25,881 nt of DNA from CAYRYU01 sp964428355 (GTDB taxonomy: Bacteria > Muiribacteriota > Ozemobacteria > Ozemobacterales > Ozemobacteraceae). Position numbers and translations under genes: made by a program. This document shows positions 12,599 to 20,098 of this stretch, piece by piece. How positions within the stretch are numbered: the first letter of the stretch is position 1; every line of letters begins with the position of its first letter. The stretch lies in the NCBI GenBank assembly GCA_964428355.1, contig CAYRYU010000104.1, positions 1 to 25,881 on the forward strand, given 5' to 3'. Below the pieces are notes generated by a model that worked only from the letters and a program-made list of their open reading frames with translations, made no database searches and was not told where the DNA came from.

Positions 12599-15520
12599 TC
12601 AGGGATTCAGAGTGGGGAGAAGTTCGATCTTCCTGAAACAATCGGCGAAATCCTTTATGTTGTAGGGTTTCGCGATCACCCCGGAGAATCCGAATTTCTG
12701 GAATTCGGACATGATGGGATCGCTCGAGTAGCCGCTCGAAACGATCGCCTTGACCTTGGGGTCGGAAATCAGGATTTGCTGGATTGTTTCCTTGCCTCCC
12801 AACCCTCCCGGGACTGTCAGATCGAGGATGACCGCGGCGAATGGCTTGTTCTCCGCCTGCGCCCGGCCGTACTCTTTCAGCGCCTCTTCCCCGTTCTCGA
12901 CCTCGGTCGGCTCGAAACCTAGGCTTTTGAGTATTCCGCATGCAACCGCACGGACCTGGGACTCGTCGTCCATCACCAGGACCCGGCCATGACCGGTGCC
13001 CGCGATCACCGCAGGAGCCTTCTTGGGGGGTTTTGGCCCCTCGGATCCGGGAAGGAAAAAGGAAAACTCGGACCCTTCTCCAATCTTCGTCTTCACCGTA
13101 ATGTGGCCGCCGTGCCGCTTTATGATCGAATAGGAGGTCGCAAGTCCCAAGCCGTTTCCGAAGGTTTTCGTGGTGAAATAGGGATCGAAGATCTTGGGCA
13201 GGACCTCGGGGGCGATTCCCGTTCCCTGGTCCTTGACCGTGATCTGGACATATTTCCCCGGTTTCAGGGCCGTCTCATCGTCCTCCCCTAGAGCCACGTT
13301 CCGGCCGTCGATCCTGATCGTCCCTCCGTCTGGCATGGACTGCTTGGCATTGATTATCAGGTTGCTGATGACGCGGCTGATCTGCCCCTCGTCGATCTCG
13401 ACCATCCAGAGGTCAGGGGGGATATCGAGTTGGTGCGAGAGATTCGAGCCCCTGAGAGTGAACTCCACCGACTCCTTGAGGATTTCCTCCAGGGAGGAGG
13501 ATTTCCTGACCGGGGCTCCGCCCTTCGAGAAGGTCAGAAGCTGGTAGGTGAGGTCCCTGGCCCGATAAACCGCCTTCTCGGCGTCGGTCAGCCTGGCGAA
13601 AAGGAACGGATCGGCATTCGCCCTCATCTGTGCGAGGCTGATGTTTCCCAGGACGCAGGTGAGGATGTTGTTGAAGTCGTGGGCCAGCCCCCCCGCGAGT
13701 ATTCCGACCGATTCGAGCTTCTGGGCTTGGAGCAGTTCGTCCTCGAGGCGCCGTTGCTCCGTGATGTCGCGAAGTACCAAAACGAAGCCGGACGGCTTTC
13801 CGTCATCCCCGACGATGGGGGAGCTTCCGCGGGAGATCAGCCGTTCATCCTCCTCCCGTGACTGAAGCAGGAAAACCTGGAGACTGACTTCCTCGCCGTT
13901 CAGGGAGACGGTCTTGCGGAAAAACTCCGTTTCGGGCTGGCGGGAGGGCTGGCCCAGAATCCTGAAGACCTCGTCGAATGGCTTCCCGATTGCTTCGGAG
14001 GCTGGGACGCCGGAATACCGCTCGGCCATCGGATTCATGAGCGCAATTTTCCCTGAAGGATCGGTGCTGATGACGGCGTCGCCTATCGCCTCGAGGGTTA
14101 CCCGGAGCTTTTCCCGCTCCTCCGCAACCGCTTTTTCCCGGATCTTCCGTTCGGTGATGTCCGTGAGGAGGGCGAAGAGCCTGCCGTCGGGGAGGACGGT
14201 TCCGTTGACCCGGAGCTCCCTTTTCGAGCCGTCCTTGTGGGATATGACCACGTCGAACTCCCGGGAGGGGCGCTCCCTGATCTGGCCCAAGGCCGTCTGG
14301 ACCGTTTCAACGGACTCCGGGGCAAGGAACTTCAATGCCGAAAAACCAAGGATCTCCTGCTTGGGATATCCCAGGATCTGGCACGCCTTGTCGTTGAGAT
14401 CGATATACCGTGCCTCGTTGTCGAAGACCGCGATTCCTTCGCCTGCTTGATCCCAGAGGAGGCGGTACCTAGCCTCGCTTGCCTCGAGTGCCTGCTCCTG
14501 CTTCTTCCGGTCGGTGAGGTCCCGGGAGAGGCCCATGACGGCGAAGATCCGGCCTTCATCGTTCTTGATGGGCAGAAGCCTTGTGTGAAGCCACTGCTCC
14601 CCGGTAGGAAAGACCGCGGGGTTTTCGTGGGTCGTGACGATTCCGGTCTTGAAAACCGCCCGCAGGTTGGAGAGCATCCGGTCGGCAACGAGGGGCGGAA
14701 AGAGCTCGGAGAGCGATTTCCCCGTTATCATCTCGGGTTTGATGTGAAATGAGTTTGCCGCGAAGCTGTTTACCCAGCGCACCCTTTCGTCCTCGCCGAT
14801 GAGAAAGATGAAATCCTGCGCGGCTTCAGCGAGGGCGGAATACTGGAGTTCGGTTAGTCGGAGCGCTTCCTGTGCCTTTTTCAAGGCGGTCACGTTGATC
14901 CCGATTCCGCCCACTCCGACGATCCGGCTGTTCTCATCGAAGTGGGGGAAGACGTAAAACTCGAAGATCTCCCCCCTTACCTGCTGGACGAGGGTGACCT
15001 CCTCTCCATTCAGGGCCTTCTCGAAATTCTTTTTGAACGCCGGGGAATGTCCGTGGATCTCAAAAATGTTCTTCCCCACCAGCGATTCGTTCGACCCAGC
15101 CAATTTCTGTATGACATCGCCATCGAGCGAAAGGATTTCCCCCGATGGAGCGACCCGGAAAACGAAGATCGGGGCTCGGGCGACAAGAGCATCGAGGACC
15201 TTTCCTTTGTGCGAGAGTGCCCTCTGGATCTCCTTGCGCTTCGCGATGTACTCCCTCGAATTCCGGTATCCCTGATGGAGAAGGAATGCCAGAATCACCA
15301 GTGGGATCGAAAAAAGGGAATTCTCGAACGGTGGGGAGGGGAATCTGATGTCGTTGACGATATGGACGCACGCCAGGAATGCTCCGACCCCACCTCCGAA
15401 AATGAAAATCCTGCGGTTGAACCAGTCCTCCTCAGAGACTGGAAGGCGATATGCCCTGAGAACCGTGACGAGGATGACCAGAGCTGCTCCGATGGATATT
15501 ATGAGTAGGATCCCCGTCAT
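12599..15520 (-). CDS. hybrid sensor histidine kinase with four PAS domains and a C-terminal receiver
   Basis: About 973 residues. Three membrane segments lie in the first 90 residues (ILLIISIGAALVILVTVL, IFIFGGGVGAFLACVHIV, FSIPLVILAFLLHQGY). Four PAS units follow at about 108-215, 225-340, 350-460 and 470-590, several ending in the PAC signature (GLSRDLTDRKKQEQ, LLTDITERKIRE, VLRDITEQRRLE). The HisKA His is near 615 in GGLAHDFNNILTCVLGN. The ATPase domain has NLIINAKQSMPDGG, DQGTGIAPEVLPKIFDPYFTTK and GNGLGLATSYSIIKRHGG. The receiver from about 845 has DDE, phospho-acceptor Asp near 901 (ILDLTVPGGLGG) and Lys near 952 (AKPYN). All catalytic residues are present. ATG 15520 or GTG 15523 could start it. 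It probably hands phosphate to a separate regulator. It converges on the secretin gene and is a stand-alone gene. Confidence 0.9.
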   Translation of the reverse strand: MTGILLIISIGAALVILVTVLRAYRLPVSEEDWFNRRIFIFGGGVGAFLACVHIVNDIRFPSPPFENSLFSIPLVILAFLLHQGYRNSREYIAKRKEIQRALSHKGKVLDALVARAPIFVFRVAPSGEILSLDGDVIQKLAGSNESLVGKNIFEIHGHSPAFKKNFEKALNGEEVTLVQQVRGEIFEFYVFPHFDENSRIVGVGGIGINVTALKKAQEALRLTELQYSALAEAAQDFIFLIGEDERVRWVNSFAANSFHIKPEMITGKSLSELFPPLVADRMLSNLRAVFKTGIVTTHENPAVFPTGEQWLHTRLLPIKNDEGRIFAVMGLSRDLTDRKKQEQALEASEARYRLLWDQAGEGIAVFDNEARYIDLNDKACQILGYPKQEILGFSALKFLAPESVETVQTALGQIRERPSREFDVVISHKDGSKRELRVNGTVLPDGRLFALLTDITERKIREKAVAEEREKLRVTLEAIGDAVISTDPSGKIALMNPMAERYSGVPASEAIGKPFDEVFRILGQPSRQPETEFFRKTVSLNGEEVSLQVFLLQSREEDERLISRGSSPIVGDDGKPSGFVLVLRDITEQRRLEDELLQAQKLESVGILAGGLAHDFNNILTCVLGNISLAQMRANADPFLFARLTDAEKAVYRARDLTYQLLTFSKGGAPVRKSSSLEEILKESVEFTLRGSNLSHQLDIPPDLWMVEIDEGQISRVISNLIINAKQSMPDGGTIRIDGRNVALGEDDETALKPGKYVQITVKDQGTGIAPEVLPKIFDPYFTTKTFGNGLGLATSYSIIKRHGGHITVKTKIGEGSEFSFFLPGSEGPKPPKKAPAVIAGTGHGRVLVMDDESQVRAVACGILKSLGFEPTEVENGEEALKEYGRAQAENKPFAAVILDLTVPGGLGGKETIQQILISDPKVKAIVSSGYSSDPIMSEFQKFGFSGVIAKPYNIKDFADCFRKIELLPTLNP

Positions 15521-15584
15521 CACTGATCAGTCTGTCCCTTTTCCTCCATCTTAACATGGTCGCCCCCTTTTCCCCAAAAGAAAA

Positions 15585-15632
15585 AGTCCCTTGCCGTTGG
15601 GGGGCTCTCAGAAGCCCTCCGGGACAGGGACT
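15585..15632 (-). terminator. strong hairpin with T tract, minus strand
   Basis: AGTCCCT (15585-15591) pairs with AGGGACT (15626-15632), and GGGGGGCT (15599-15606) with AGCCCTCC (15613-15620) with one wobble. Read on the minus strand the hairpin is followed by TTTTTCTTTT. It lies downstream of the Pro-rich secreted-protein gene and upstream of the hybrid kinase, so it can insulate the kinase from read-through. Confidence 0.6.
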
Positions 15633-15644
15633 GATGAAAAGTTG

Positions 15645-15688
15645 GATTGGACTTGGAAAACGGGAGGATTGGACTTGGAAAACGGGAG
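15645..15688. repeat. two tandem copies of a 22-bp unit
   Basis: The unit starts GATTGGACTTGGAAAACGGG and ends AG. Copies at 15645-15666 and 15667-15688 are identical. It lies between two hairpins and no gene reads through it. It may be replication slippage or a variable-number repeat. Confidence 0.9.
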
Positions 15689-15695
15689 GGAAGAA

Positions 15696-15717
15696 GCCCC
15701 GGCAGACCTGCCGGGGC
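15696..15717 (-). terminator. GC-rich hairpin just after the secreted-protein gene
   Basis: GCCCCGGCAG (15696-15705) and CTGCCGGGGC (15708-15717) form a perfect stem. On the minus strand it is followed by TTCTTCCC. It begins 9 bp after the stop at 15726 and is the natural first terminator of that gene. Confidence 0.65.
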
Positions 15718-15725
15718 AGGGTTTC

Positions 15726-16310
15726 TCAGCTGCCGGCGATGGTGCCGACGAATTCGATTGCCATGTTTACGCGGTTCTTGGTTTCGTCGAAATCATACAT
15801 GACCAGATAGAAGCGGGCGTGGGAGATTCTCTTTGAGAGCTCTTTCAGAACCTTCTTGTTGAGCTTGGAGACTTCGATCTTTTTGAGGGTCGAAAGGGCA
15901 TGGTTGAGGTGGCCCATTGCCGGGAACGCGTTGGTGTAATTGACCTTCTTGCCCTCGAGAGCGGAGATGCAGAGTTGCAGGTCTTTCCCGACGAGGGCGA
16001 GAAGTTGCTGGTTGACGATCTGGGTGGAGGGATCGGTGGATGGAGCGTCCTGGCCGGGATTTCCGGGCGCGGGAGCGGGGGCGGGGGCCGGATCTTCGGG
16101 AGCAGGAGCTGGGTTCTCGGGAGCCGGTGCGGGTTCCGGATTCTCCGGTGCCGGTGCCGGGGCTTCAGGAGCTGGCGCTGGCGCTGGAGTTTCCGGGGTC
16201 TGCCCCTGCCCCTGTGCCTGGCCCTGGCCTTGGTCGGATGAGCCGCAGAAGCCGATGGAGCCGAATCCGAGAAGCAGGACGGTCAGGGAGAGTACCAGGA
16301 TCTTATTCAT
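15726..16310 (-). CDS. secreted Pro/Ala-rich protein of unknown function
   Basis: A 194-residue exported protein, not recognised. The signal peptide is MNKILVLSLTVLLLGFGSIG; it reaches Cys22, but GFC is a poor lipobox, so ordinary signal peptidase cleavage is as likely. A Gln/Gly stretch (SDQGQGQAQGQGQTPE) leads into about 55 residues of PAPAPE-type repeats, a flexible spacer of the kind that crosses peptidoglycan. The C-terminal 100 residues (LLALVGKDLQLCISALEGKK to the end) are helical and probably the functional part. ATG 16310 has AAGGAG 8 nt upstream. The gene is alone, flanked by terminators on one side and the transposase on the other. The repetitive DNA may vary in length between strains. 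Confidence 0.6.
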   Translation of the reverse strand: MNKILVLSLTVLLLGFGSIGFCGSSDQGQGQAQGQGQTPETPAPAPAPEAPAPAPENPEPAPAPENPAPAPEDPAPAPAPAPGNPGQDAPSTDPSTQIVNQQLLALVGKDLQLCISALEGKKVNYTNAFPAMGHLNHALSTLKKIEVSKLNKKVLKELSKRISHARFYLVMYDFDETKNRVNMAIEFVGTIAGS

Positions 16311-16468
16311 CTTGTTTCTCCTTATCGTCGTTTTTAGGTGATGCCCGGAGAAGCGCAACTTTCGTGCCATTGGGAAACCATTATCAAAAGCGGATTCTCC
16401 GCCACGGCTGCCGAACTTCCCGCAGGTTTCGCCCGATTCCTGGCGACGGCTTTTCCATTTAAAACATG

Positions 16469-17438
16469 TCGGGTGTCCCCGATTTCAGGGGCTGTCTACG
16501 AGCTGCCGGAATGAAACCCGGGCTGTCTCGGAGCTCTGCTTCACCATCCGCTGGAACAGGAGTCCCACGTCCTTCGATTTCCGGCGGTTGAAGCGGAAGA
16601 CGAACTCGTCGAGGTAGGACTGGAAATGCTTCGTTCCCATCCGGCCCTGATGGGTTCCCAGAAGCCACCGTTTCAGCAGGGCGACAACCCGCTGGACGTG
16701 CGGGAGCGGGGTTTCCGGAGAGTCGGTCTCGCGTATTCGGTTCGAGGGGAATCCCATCTTCTCGAGGGCGCGAAACCCGCTCCATCCATCGATCTCGAGG
16801 GTGGTTCCCCTGGCCACGTTCTCCCGGATGAATGTCAGGAGTGCCGTGTCCGGTTCTCCCGTCAGATTACGGACCCGGATCCGCCCCAGCTCGTGGGGAT
16901 CCTCTTTCAGCTCAACCGCCACGGCGATGACCGCCTTTTTGAAGCTCGTCTTCCCTTCGGGGACGGGACCGCCTCCCCCCACCAGGGCTTCGTCGACCTG
17001 GACCCGGAACTCGAGATGCTCGCGGTCGACCCGGACCATCGCGCGTCTCAATTTCTGGAGCCATGTCCAGGCGGTCTGCATGCTCCGCAGCCCGAGGATC
17101 CTCTTCAGGCCGGCGGCGCTGATCCCGGTCTTCTGCGTGCAGACCCACCACATCGCCAGAAACCAGGTTCTGAGAGGTTTCCGGGTGCCCTCCATCGCCG
17201 TTCCCGAGGTCAGCGAGGTTTGCGCGTGACAGTGGGCGCATTCGATCTGGTGCCTGAGGTTCGTCCAGCCTTTCTTCCCCCCGCAACGGGGGCAGATGAA
17301 GCCGTCGGGCCATCGTTGGAGCATCAGGTAGTCGCGGCAGGCCTCCTCGGTTCCGAACATGCGGTCGAAATCGACCAGATCCCTCGGGAACAGGGCGGGT
17401 TCGACGAATTCCATGTTTCCATTGTAGCACACCCCCTT
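16469..17438 (-). mobile_element. IS1595-family insertion sequence (boundaries tentative)
   Basis: About 970 bp centred on one transposase gene, the right size for an ISXO2-like IS1595 element. GGGTGTCCCC (16471-16480) at one end resembles the reverse complement of GCACACCCCC (17427-17436) at the other. ACATG occurs immediately outside both proposed ends (16464-16468 and 17439-17443). Known family members make 8-bp duplications, so the 5-bp match may be chance or decay. Only the gene is certain; the ends are a guess. Confidence 0.4.
16485..17414 (-). CDS. IS1595-family (ISXO2-like) transposase
   Basis: A 309-residue transposase, apparently intact. The N-terminal zinc ribbon is FICPRCGGKK...ECAHCHAQTSL (two Cys-x2-Cys pairs). 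Next comes the helical segment TWFLAMWWVCTQKTGISAAGLKRILGL. The ISXO2-like catalytic part shows QVDEALVGGG (first Asp), EIDGWSGF (second Asp) and the family ending HVQRVVALLKRWLLGTHQGRM...YLDEFVFRFNRRKS, with the His/Asn-rich third catalytic region. The start at 17414 (MEFVEPALFPRDL) fits the usual beginning of these proteins; the frame stays open to 17516 but that part reads as non-coding. It sits between two unrelated small genes, so it interrupts no obvious reading frame. Confidence 0.9.
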   Translation of the reverse strand: MEFVEPALFPRDLVDFDRMFGTEEACRDYLMLQRWPDGFICPRCGGKKGWTNLRHQIECAHCHAQTSLTSGTAMEGTRKPLRTWFLAMWWVCTQKTGISAAGLKRILGLRSMQTAWTWLQKLRRAMVRVDREHLEFRVQVDEALVGGGGPVPEGKTSFKKAVIAVAVELKEDPHELGRIRVRNLTGEPDTALLTFIRENVARGTTLEIDGWSGFRALEKMGFPSNRIRETDSPETPLPHVQRVVALLKRWLLGTHQGRMGTKHFQSYLDEFVFRFNRRKSKDVGLLFQRMVKQSSETARVSFRQLVDSP

Positions 17439-17594
17439 ACATGGTCGAAGTGGAAAAGGCGCCGACGAAAGGGACAAAGTGGCGATTGAGGCGCGGTTCC
17501 GGACAAATTCGGCCATTGTCGGATCGCTAAATCCGTAAGATGCGCCGTTCGTTGGAAGAGGTGAAGGAACGAAATCAAGACGGAGGAAACGGAA

Positions 17595-18164
17595 ATGGAA
17601 CGGAAAAGCAAAATTACCCGGATCGCGGTGTTTGGAATTCTAGCGGTCTTCGCCCTTACGGGGACCGGCTTTCCCGCTGCCCTCGATGAGGTTGACGAAG
17701 CTTCCGGCGGAGCGACTCAGGCCAACTCTGCTCCGGAACAGGCTGGAAGCTCGGTGCTCGCTGCGGCTGCCCAGGAAAATCCGGATCCCCAGGAGACAGA
17801 GAACATCGATATGCTTGCCGGAATGCACAAGTTCATGAGCGCAGGAAACCGGAAGGATCCCTTCGACCCGATCATCAAGAAGAAGCTTCCCACTATCGAG
17901 CCTCTTCCAGTGAATCCGCCCATCGTCAAGCCCCCCGAGCCCGTTAAACCCCCTCTTCCTCCTCTCAAGCTCAGTGTCAAGGGAATCGTGGGTTCGGAGG
18001 AGCACCGGCTCGCCCTGATCATGTTCGAAAACCGCGAACTTGTCGTTCAACCCGACCAGACCGTCGACGGGAAGTTCAAGGTCGTCACCATATCCCCCAA
18101 GGAAGTCATCGTTTACTCGAATCGTGACCAGATGCGACGGGCATTTCCGATCGAAAGCAACTGA
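17595..18164 (+). CDS. PilP/GspC-like periplasmic protein
   Basis: A 189-residue protein. An N-terminal hydrophobic stretch (residues 8-29, TRIAVFGILAVFALTGTGFPA) is a signal or anchor. An unstructured Ala/Glu-rich region runs to about 70. NRKDPFDPIIKKKLP is the RDPF motif seen in PilP and GspC proteins, followed by a Pro-rich linker (to about 122). The final beta domain (LKLSVKGIVGSEEHRLALIMFENRELVV...GKFKVVTISPKEVIVYSNRDQ) matches the HR/PilP fold that links inner-membrane components to a secretin. GGAGG lies upstream of ATG 17595. It stands alone between the transposase and a convergent membrane protein. It could serve the short secretin or the minor pilins in this window; that link is inference. 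Confidence 0.65.
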   Translation: MERKSKITRIAVFGILAVFALTGTGFPAALDEVDEASGGATQANSAPEQAGSSVLAAAAQENPDPQETENIDMLAGMHKFMSAGNRKDPFDPIIKKKLPTIEPLPVNPPIVKPPEPVKPPLPPLKLSVKGIVGSEEHRLALIMFENRELVVQPDQTVDGKFKVVTISPKEVIVYSNRDQMRRAFPIESN

Positions 18165-18244
18165 CCGGTTCCCTCCAGATACGAGCCCCACGATGGGGTG
18201 AATGTGCCCGAAAAGCCAGGATGGCGCAGTCCTTGAGGGCACGA

Positions 18245-18280
18245 CCGGAAGGCCTCCCTCGACAGCGGGGGGCCTTTCGG
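18245..18280 (+). terminator. strong hairpin downstream of PilP-like gene
   Basis: CCGGAAGGCC (18245-18254) pairs with GGCCTTTCGG (18271-18280) with one wobble, and the inner TCCC/GGGG extends the stem. It is followed by CTTCTA, a poor T tract. It lies about 80 bp after the gene stop. It may be a terminator or an REP-like hairpin. Confidence 0.4.
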
Positions 18281-18330
18281 CTTCTACCGCATGATGGCGA
18301 AGTCTGGAAACGGTGGCTTTGTCGGCTAGA

Positions 18331-18398
18331 GCCCCCATCCGGCGCAGAAATCGGGGTTCATGTAGGCCGGGTGCCCCCACCCGGCGCAGGAATCCCGG
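18331..18398. repeat. two copies of a 26-bp unit, one within a hairpin
   Basis: 18331-18356 and 18373-18398 match at 22 of 26 positions (GCCCCCATCCGGCGCAGAAA versus GCCCCCACCCGGCGCAGGAA), 42 bp apart. GCCGGGTG (18366-18373) and CACCCGGC (18378-18385) form a perfect 8-bp stem overlapping copy 2. The sequence resembles dispersed intergenic GGGTGCCCCCACCC-type repeats. The convergent gene pair around it leaves it free of coding. Confidence 0.55.
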
Positions 18399-18436
18399 TG
18401 GTTCTTTGGTCTTTGGGTTGCGCTTCTTCTACCGCC

Positions 18437-19075
18437 CTACCGGCGGATGGAAAGCCCCGCGGGTTTCGGGATGCTCCAGGCGGTTATGACTGCAAGTATC
18501 ACCCAGAGCGCATCGTGGCCTGTCAGGATCTTGGGCAGTACCTCGATGAATGACGAGAATACCTTCGGCGAAAGCAGGGAAATCCCCTGCGCGGCGTCAG
18601 CGCCGTAATTCTTGATGATCTCCTGCTTGAGGAAATAGAAGAACGAGCCGTACTTCCCGATCAGGATCCCGACGAGACTGGACACGACCGCGATGATCTG
18701 CAGGGGAAGCCCCTTCTGGCCACGTGCGGCCATGACCACCCCGTATCCCGCGAGACCTCCAAGACCCCACGCCAGGTAACCGATCTCGTATCCGGTTCCG
18801 ACCACGACGGCACCCCAGATCGCGCCTCCGACGATTGCCACGATCAGTCCGACGACGATCGCGGGAACGACGGAATCCGACGAGAAAGCCTCTTCCTTGC
18901 CCACCTCGGTCGCGGCGGTCTCGACAGAGTCCACCACCTGCTGAGCGACTTCGGGGGTGAACCCCTTTTCGACCACGAGTTTCACCACCGCGCTTTTCGG
19001 CATACCGCTCTGGAGCTTTCCCACGATGAACTGGACGAGTTGCTGGGTTTCCGGACTTGTTTCTTGTTCGGACAT
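18437..19075 (-). CDS. multi-pass membrane protein of unknown function
   Basis: A 212-residue protein. The N-terminal cytoplasmic part has QLVQFIVGKLQSGMPKSAVVKLVVEKGFTPEVAQQVVDSV, a helical pattern like those that precede small membrane domains in many bacteria. Three membrane segments follow, with a probable fourth near the C-terminus (VVPAIVVGLIVAIVGGAIWG, YLAWGLGGLAGYGVVMAA, IIAVVSSLVGILIGKYGSFF and ALWVILAVITAW). The stretch IVGGAIWG...TGYEIGYLAWGLGGLAGYGV...LQIIAV is typical of a widespread uncharacterised membrane family. AAAGGGG precedes ATG 19075. It lies 96 bp downstream of prmA on the same strand and may be read with it. Confidence 0.65.
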   Translation of the reverse strand: MSEQETSPETQQLVQFIVGKLQSGMPKSAVVKLVVEKGFTPEVAQQVVDSVETAATEVGKEEAFSSDSVVPAIVVGLIVAIVGGAIWGAVVVGTGYEIGYLAWGLGGLAGYGVVMAARGQKGLPLQIIAVVSSLVGILIGKYGSFFYFLKQEIIKNYGADAAQGISLLSPKVFSSFIEVLPKILTGHDALWVILAVITAWSIPKPAGLSIRR

Positions 19076-19171
19076 GTGATCCCCTTTCTTTTCGGTCGTT
19101 TCTGTGTGAGGTACAAATGGGTCGGAACTATGCGCGAATCCTGGGAGGCGCGGAAGGAATCAGGCTCCGGT

Positions 19172-20089
19172 TCATCGGTCCGAGTTCCTGCCGGAATTCC
19201 GGACGAAAAAGGCGTGCCAGTCCCCCTCGGTTATCTCCCGGAAGTTTTTCCATGGCTTCTTCTTCAGGACCTTGCGCACCTCGGGCGCATTCGTCACGTT
19301 GACTCCCGAGAATACCGCCCAGCCTCCGGGCTTCAGGAACGAGGCAAGACGGTCGAAGTTGGCCAGAAGCACGGGGGACGTAATGTTGGCAGCCAGTCCG
19401 TCGAATCGTTCTGCGGGCGAAAAATCTTCCAACAATCCCCGGATCGTTTCGAGCTGGCCATCCGGAATTCCGTTCAGGGTGGAGTTTTTCCGGAGATTCT
19501 CGACCGCGGGGCCTTCCATTTCAAGGGCGGTCACGAGCCTGGCTCCACGTTTGCAGAGGTAGAAGGAAAGGATTCCGCTGCCGGCTCCCACATCGAGGAA
19601 ACTTCCTCCCTCGGGCGAGAGCGGTTCAATCAGGGTGAGGCAGAGCCGGGTGGTCTCGTGGGTTCCGGTCCCGAAAGCCATTCCTGGGTCGATGACGATC
19701 TCGAGGGACTTCCCCCCCGCCTCATCGGACGTGATCCAAGGCGGCCTCACGAGGATCTTCCCGCCCACCTGGATGGGCTGGAAATAGGCGCGGAAAGGTT
19801 CCATCCAGTCCTGTTGGTCGGAGTACTCCAGCCTCGAAACGGACTGAGGGGGAATGCCCTCCTCGTGAAGGAATTCGGAAATCTCCCTTTCGATTCCCGA
19901 AGCGTCCTGTTCCACCGCGGAATACATCAGGCTGACCACGGTGGAACCCGTAAGGCGGAAGGCTTCCTCGCTTCCGGGGGCATCCTCGATGACGGGGCTG
20001 GAGAAGAAAACCAGTCCAAGACGCTCCGCCAACCCAGCCATTGGTTCCTCCAGGGAATCCGGAACCTTGATGTCGAGCCTGAGGAGCAT
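19172..20089 (-). CDS. prmA: ribosomal protein L11 methyltransferase
   Basis: A 305-residue SAM-dependent methyltransferase that methylates lysines and the N terminus of ribosomal protein L11 in the cytoplasm. The N-terminal substrate domain includes SDQQDWMEPFRAYFQPIQVGGKILVRPPW. The methyltransferase domain opens with the PrmA signature IDPGMAFGTGTHETTRLCL, then the SAM-binding SFLDVGAGSGILSFYLCKRGA, an acidic residue in TALEMEGPAVENLRKN, and the catalytic-loop-type motif GLAANITSPVLL. The length matches the family. Its start lies 9 bp after the stop of the TPR gene, with AGGAA in the end of that gene. No motif is missing. Confidence 0.92.
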   Translation of the reverse strand: MLLRLDIKVPDSLEEPMAGLAERLGLVFFSSPVIEDAPGSEEAFRLTGSTVVSLMYSAVEQDASGIEREISEFLHEEGIPPQSVSRLEYSDQQDWMEPFRAYFQPIQVGGKILVRPPWITSDEAGGKSLEIVIDPGMAFGTGTHETTRLCLTLIEPLSPEGGSFLDVGAGSGILSFYLCKRGARLVTALEMEGPAVENLRKNSTLNGIPDGQLETIRGLLEDFSPAERFDGLAANITSPVLLANFDRLASFLKPGGWAVFSGVNVTNAPEVRKVLKKKPWKNFREITEGDWHAFFVRNSGRNSDR

Positions 20090-20098
20090 GTTTCTAGG

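Noticed and set aside
15940..16341. A Gly/Ala-rich plus-strand frame opposite the Pro-rich secreted-protein gene
   Set aside because: It is the antisense shadow of the PAPAPE repeats and has no ribosome site; the minus-strand gene has a signal peptide and a good one.
17516..17541. TTGTCG and TAAGAT as a promoter for the PilP-like gene
   Set aside because: The spacing is only 14 bp, outside the normal 16-18 bp range.
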